Positions 61,071-64,000 of a DNA stretch of 64,000 bases are shown here, in pieces (position 1 is the stretch's first letter; every line of letters starts with the position of its first letter). The DNA is from Desmodesmus armatus (taxonomy: Eukaryota > Chlorophyta > Chlorophyceae > Sphaeropleales > Scenedesmaceae), in assembly GCA_007449985.2 (NCBI GenBank), contig VIIQ02000746.1, positions 157,032 through 221,031 of the forward strand. Direction: 5' to 3'. A program made the position numbers and the translations under genes. The notes under the pieces are model-generated. The model was not told where the DNA came from. It ran no database searches and saw only the letters and a list, made by a program, of their open reading frames with translations.

Positions 61071-63032
61071 GGAAAAGGCAGAATGACAGGGGCAGTTGCA
61101 GGCAAGCTTGTGTCACTGACACCTTCCAGTTGGTAACTGCTTTGACCACGTTTGACTTTCCGGGCAGATGTCTGACCCGCAGTCAGCCGCTCACAAAGTC
61201 TCATCCACAAAGTGCTGTCTCACGGTTGCTGCACACACTGCACACAAAGCATTTGTTTGTTACTACTGTACTTATGTGACAGCGCTCTGCGCCAGCTGCT
61301 GCTTCTGCCCAGACCTCATCGCCCCACCTCGCATGTGTGAGTGTGACAAGGCTTTGTTTCAAAACTGGCGCATCTGCTGGAGCTGCGCTTGTCCCAGAGG
61401 GAACGCATCTATATGTTTCGTCGCTGTTGCTATGCTGGGGCGCCCCTGGGGCACGCACTGCTGGGGTCGCATTTGAACTGTGCTGATCGTTGCAAGCTGG
61501 TCGCTGCTTCCCTCCCTTATCAAGATCACCTAGACGCAGCTATCTCCTTGGTCTGGAAGTACAAGCAGGGTGCAGCTGCAGGCGCGAGAAGTGCAACGGC
61601 ACCATTGCCACCCCAGGCAGATACCTACTGCTTCTGCTGTCAGGTACCCCCACCCCCAGTTTGACCCCCCCTGGGACCTACACCCCAGGAGCTGCTGCAG
61701 CTGTGCCCAGGTGTGCTTCGCTGGTGGCACTGCTCGCTAAGCTACAATATACATACAACTCATTTGCAAAAGCTTTGGGCTAGCAGCACTGAGACCTGAG
61801 CCTTCAGCTACTGCTGGATAAGACTTTCCTCCCAGCTGAAGGTGATAATGCACTTCTTGGGCACTTGCCCCTTTCCGCCCATTCCTGCATGCACTCATAC
61901 AGCTGCTGGGGGGCATGCTTTCTCACCGTCTGCTTGCTCTTGCTGTGGTGGGTCTACTTCCATGCAGGGTGTGCAAGCCTTGCACACAAGCTGCCGCTGC
62001 TGTAGCTGGCCCCTGCGCGACGTAGGCGGCACATTACGCAGGTGAGGTTATATCAGTGTGTTTACAGCCTGAACACGCCGAAGTTATGCTGTGCTCCGCG
62101 TCGGAGGCTTGACAGATGGCACGATGGAAATGGCCCCACTGCCAGTGCAGCTTACGTTGCACTTGATTACTGCCGTGAAGCACATGAAACGTCTCGGATA
62201 TATGACTGTAATCAGTCTAGTCATTTTTTGGGTCGCTGCACGCACTCACCGTAAATGCACAGCAGTGGTGTTGCCAGCTTGTCAACTAGTTCAACTTTGC
62301 TGCAGCAACGTGCACGCCCAGCAGCTGTTTTCAGCACTATAGAGTACTGGAAATCTGTGTGTGCAAGGCTGCGGCAAACGATGCAGGTCTGTATGGATTT
62401 GAGTTGTTGCCACGGTCACAACATTGGACGGAGTGAACTGCTGCCACTTGCACTTATCTGCACGATCAGTGACGTTTTTATATTTATCTTGCGACATTGA
62501 GCGCACTGCTGTTCCTTGCCTGTACCTGTGCTGCAATGTAGGTTTTGGCAGCAGTATTTGACTGTCCCAACAGAACTGCCAGGCAGCAGCAGCAACTCAA
62601 CTGAGGCTTGCTGCCAGGCTGCAGATGCGAAGCACACGGTGAGAAGTATACTCTCAGCGAATGTCTGATGCCTGCAGTGCCAGCATGTGTATGCATGAAT
62701 GCTCACAGCTGAAGGGCTGTACAGGCAGTTGTTCAAGCAGTACGGCTGCGCTGCCAGCAACCAAGCAGCCACCCAATTACATTCATCACCACAGCACCAG
62801 ACACAAAACCACCCATGCATGCAGCAGCAGCAGTGGGCTCTGAACAAAAGGCCAGCAGCATGCAGCCCCATCAAGCATGACCAGTACATAACCCGTACGA
62901 GTGACTGCCAAACGCGGGCAGCAGCGCTGCGCGCGCGGCTGCACCCACAGCAGCAGCAGGCCAAGTGGAGCACAGGCACAGCCAGCAGGCTACCAAACAG
63001 GCCAGCATGGCAGTGCAGCAGAGCAAGTGGCA

Positions 63033-63594
63033 TCACCTGTAGTGTGCTGGGGGCCAGTCACCCTCACTACCAAGGTGGACGTCACCCTGATCATCGGTGT
63101 ACTCCTCACCCCAGGGTGTGCTGATCACATGCCACAGCAAAGGCAGCCCCTCAACATCCCTTTTGACAGCACCAGCAACAAGCTCCTGCTCAAACACCTT
63201 CCTAACAACACTCTGCAACTCATGCGCACCCGCTGCACTGGAGGTGTAGTGCTCATAGCGCTCATAGATGTGTGCACGAACTTTGGCTTGGTGAACCCAA
63301 AGATGTGTTCAATGGGCCTGTTGATGTCAGGGCTGTAAGTAGGGATGTGCACCCTCTGCTTGATGGGGTCCAGCTTAATAACAGGCTCATCATCATACTC
63401 GAGGGTGCTGATTTCGGCAATCTTCTGAATTTTTTGTTGTCGTAGCACAGCACCGGGGCATCGGCCTTGTCACCCTTGCCATTGGCCAGGTTGTACTCCT
63501 TGGTCTTGCGCTCAAACTTTTGAACAATCTTGTACAGATTGTCTGTAAACTCCTCACTCGTGGTGCTCTTTGCATCAATTGCTGTGCCTTTCTT
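63033..63594 (-). pseudogene. Transposase exon 2, copy 2, frameshifted
   Basis: This matches 58721-59284 of copy 1. One base is missing near 63281 (ACTTTGG against ACCTTTGG) and one near 63432 (TTTTTTGTTG against TTTTGTTGTTG). The conserved block is therefore spread over three frames. Exon 1 is outside the window. Because errors cluster at the window end, a sequencing cause is as likely as true decay. Confidence 0.7.
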
Positions 63595-64000
63595 CTGCAG
63601 GAGAGGCAAGAAGTGGCAAAGGCAGCATGCCGAAGGGGCGGTTAGATGCGTACAAGGTGGAGGCACTGGAGGCACAGCAAGCCTGAACGAGGACTGGATC
63701 TTGATCACTGCATGTGCCAGTGCTGACCCTGGAGTGTGGTACCCCTGTCAACATCACCAACAGCAAGGGACTGCACAAGCTGTTCTGGAGGTGTAGCGGC
63801 TGTGACCCTGACAGGCAGCATTATCGGCTGTGCCAGCTAAAACCCTGAAGTCACGAACACCTAGGCTGTCCCTTCTGCCCAGTGCGCCACGTGAACAGCT
63901 GGGTTACCTGCAAGCAGCAGAGTGTGCAGCAGTGAGGTCAGCTTCATGCAGCTGTTGTGGAAGTTTAGGCTGGAGCGGGGTACTGCCACCAGGTTGTGCC
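63530..64000 (+). pseudogene. Zinc-ribbon/Vsr-like ORF, copy 2, partial and frameshifted
   Basis: This matches the start of the 59220-60110 ORF. Bases are missing after GCCTGAAC (about 63688), in GATCACTGC (about 63706), in GTGCCAGC (about 63833), and in several places from there to about 63975. The zinc-ribbon residues are recognisable only by switching frame. The 3' part is beyond the window. Confidence 0.65.

Larger units (their letters stand above)
56872..61183. mobile_element. 4312-bp repeat unit, copy 1: Tc1/mariner-like transposase plus nested nuclease ORF
   Basis: The unit begins CAGCCGCTCACAAAGTC and the same sequence restarts at 61184, exactly 4312 bp later. It encodes a two-exon transposase on the - strand (58721-61070) and a zinc-ribbon/Vsr-like ORF on the + strand (59220-60110) largely inside the transposase intron. 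I could not find terminal inverted repeats or a TA target duplication by eye. The unit may therefore be larger or smaller than the true element. Confidence 0.75.
61184..64000. mobile_element. 4312-bp repeat unit, copy 2, cut by the window end
   Basis: This copy starts with the same CAGCCGCTCACAAAGTC as copy 1 and shows no difference that I noticed over about 2.1 kb. From about 63280 onward at least eight single-base or few-base deletions relative to copy 1 accumulate, in homopolymers and elsewhere. It follows copy 1 head to tail with no intervening sequence. The transposase exon 1 would lie beyond the window. Confidence 0.9.

Noticed and set aside
61168..61476. Cys-rich ORF of 102 codons at the start of copy 2 (shorter in copy 1 at 56964-57164)
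   Set aside because: The cysteine spacing fits no zinc-binding pattern I know, the N-terminal part depends on the unit junction, and no splice structure supports it.

Overview
The window is a nuclear, intron-dense eukaryotic sequence, most likely from a chlorophyte green alga; Chlorophyceae is my inference. The supporting signs are many short exons with strong GT donors and TGCAG acceptors, pervasive CAG/CTG-rich low complexity, plant-type TTTAGGG telomere-like tracts in two introns, candidate TGTAA polyadenylation signals, and a gene set with ER quality-control and basal-body/centrosome proteins. No prokaryotic operon structure, tRNA, rRNA or CRISPR array is visible.

Left to right: (1) 177-13223 (+) is the 3' part of a UDP-glucose:glycoprotein glucosyltransferase (UGGT) gene. 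I resolved 28 coding exons in continuous phase, about 1544 residues, ending in the GT24 catalytic domain and an RTEL ER-retrieval-like tail. (2) 13673-16956 (+) is a small secreted protein made of two tandem ABM-like alpha/beta-barrel domains with matching exon phases. Its last intron carries a 45-bp minisatellite and a long hairpin. (3) 17996-36519 (-) is a very large Sfi1-like centrin-binding repeat gene, convergent with gene 2. (4) 37119 to about 50106 (-) is an SF1B helicase of the IGHMBP2/UPF1 type. It appears to have an N-terminal extension of more than 1000 residues of A/Q/P/S low complexity containing an 800-bp internal duplication. (5) 51103-55936 (-) is an XPG/FEN1-type nuclease-like gene with an unrecognised C-terminal half. 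(6) From 56872 to the window end there is a 4312-bp unit repeated head to tail. Each unit carries a two-exon Tc1/mariner-like transposase (-) and, antisense inside the transposase intron, an ORF for a zinc-ribbon plus Vsr-like (PD-(D/E)XK) endonuclease (+).

Genes 1-4 look like ordinary housekeeping loci. The accessory and most unusual part is 51-64 kb, where three nuclease/transposase-type genes cluster. The nested, antisense transposase/nuclease arrangement is the best candidate for an undescribed system. The second copy of the unit is cut by the window end. Its last 0.7 kb carries many single-base deletions after about 2.1 kb that looks identical to copy 1, so either decay or poor assembly quality is possible there. 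Exon boundaries come from reading splice signals, codon phase and family resemblance by eye; no alignment or search was run.
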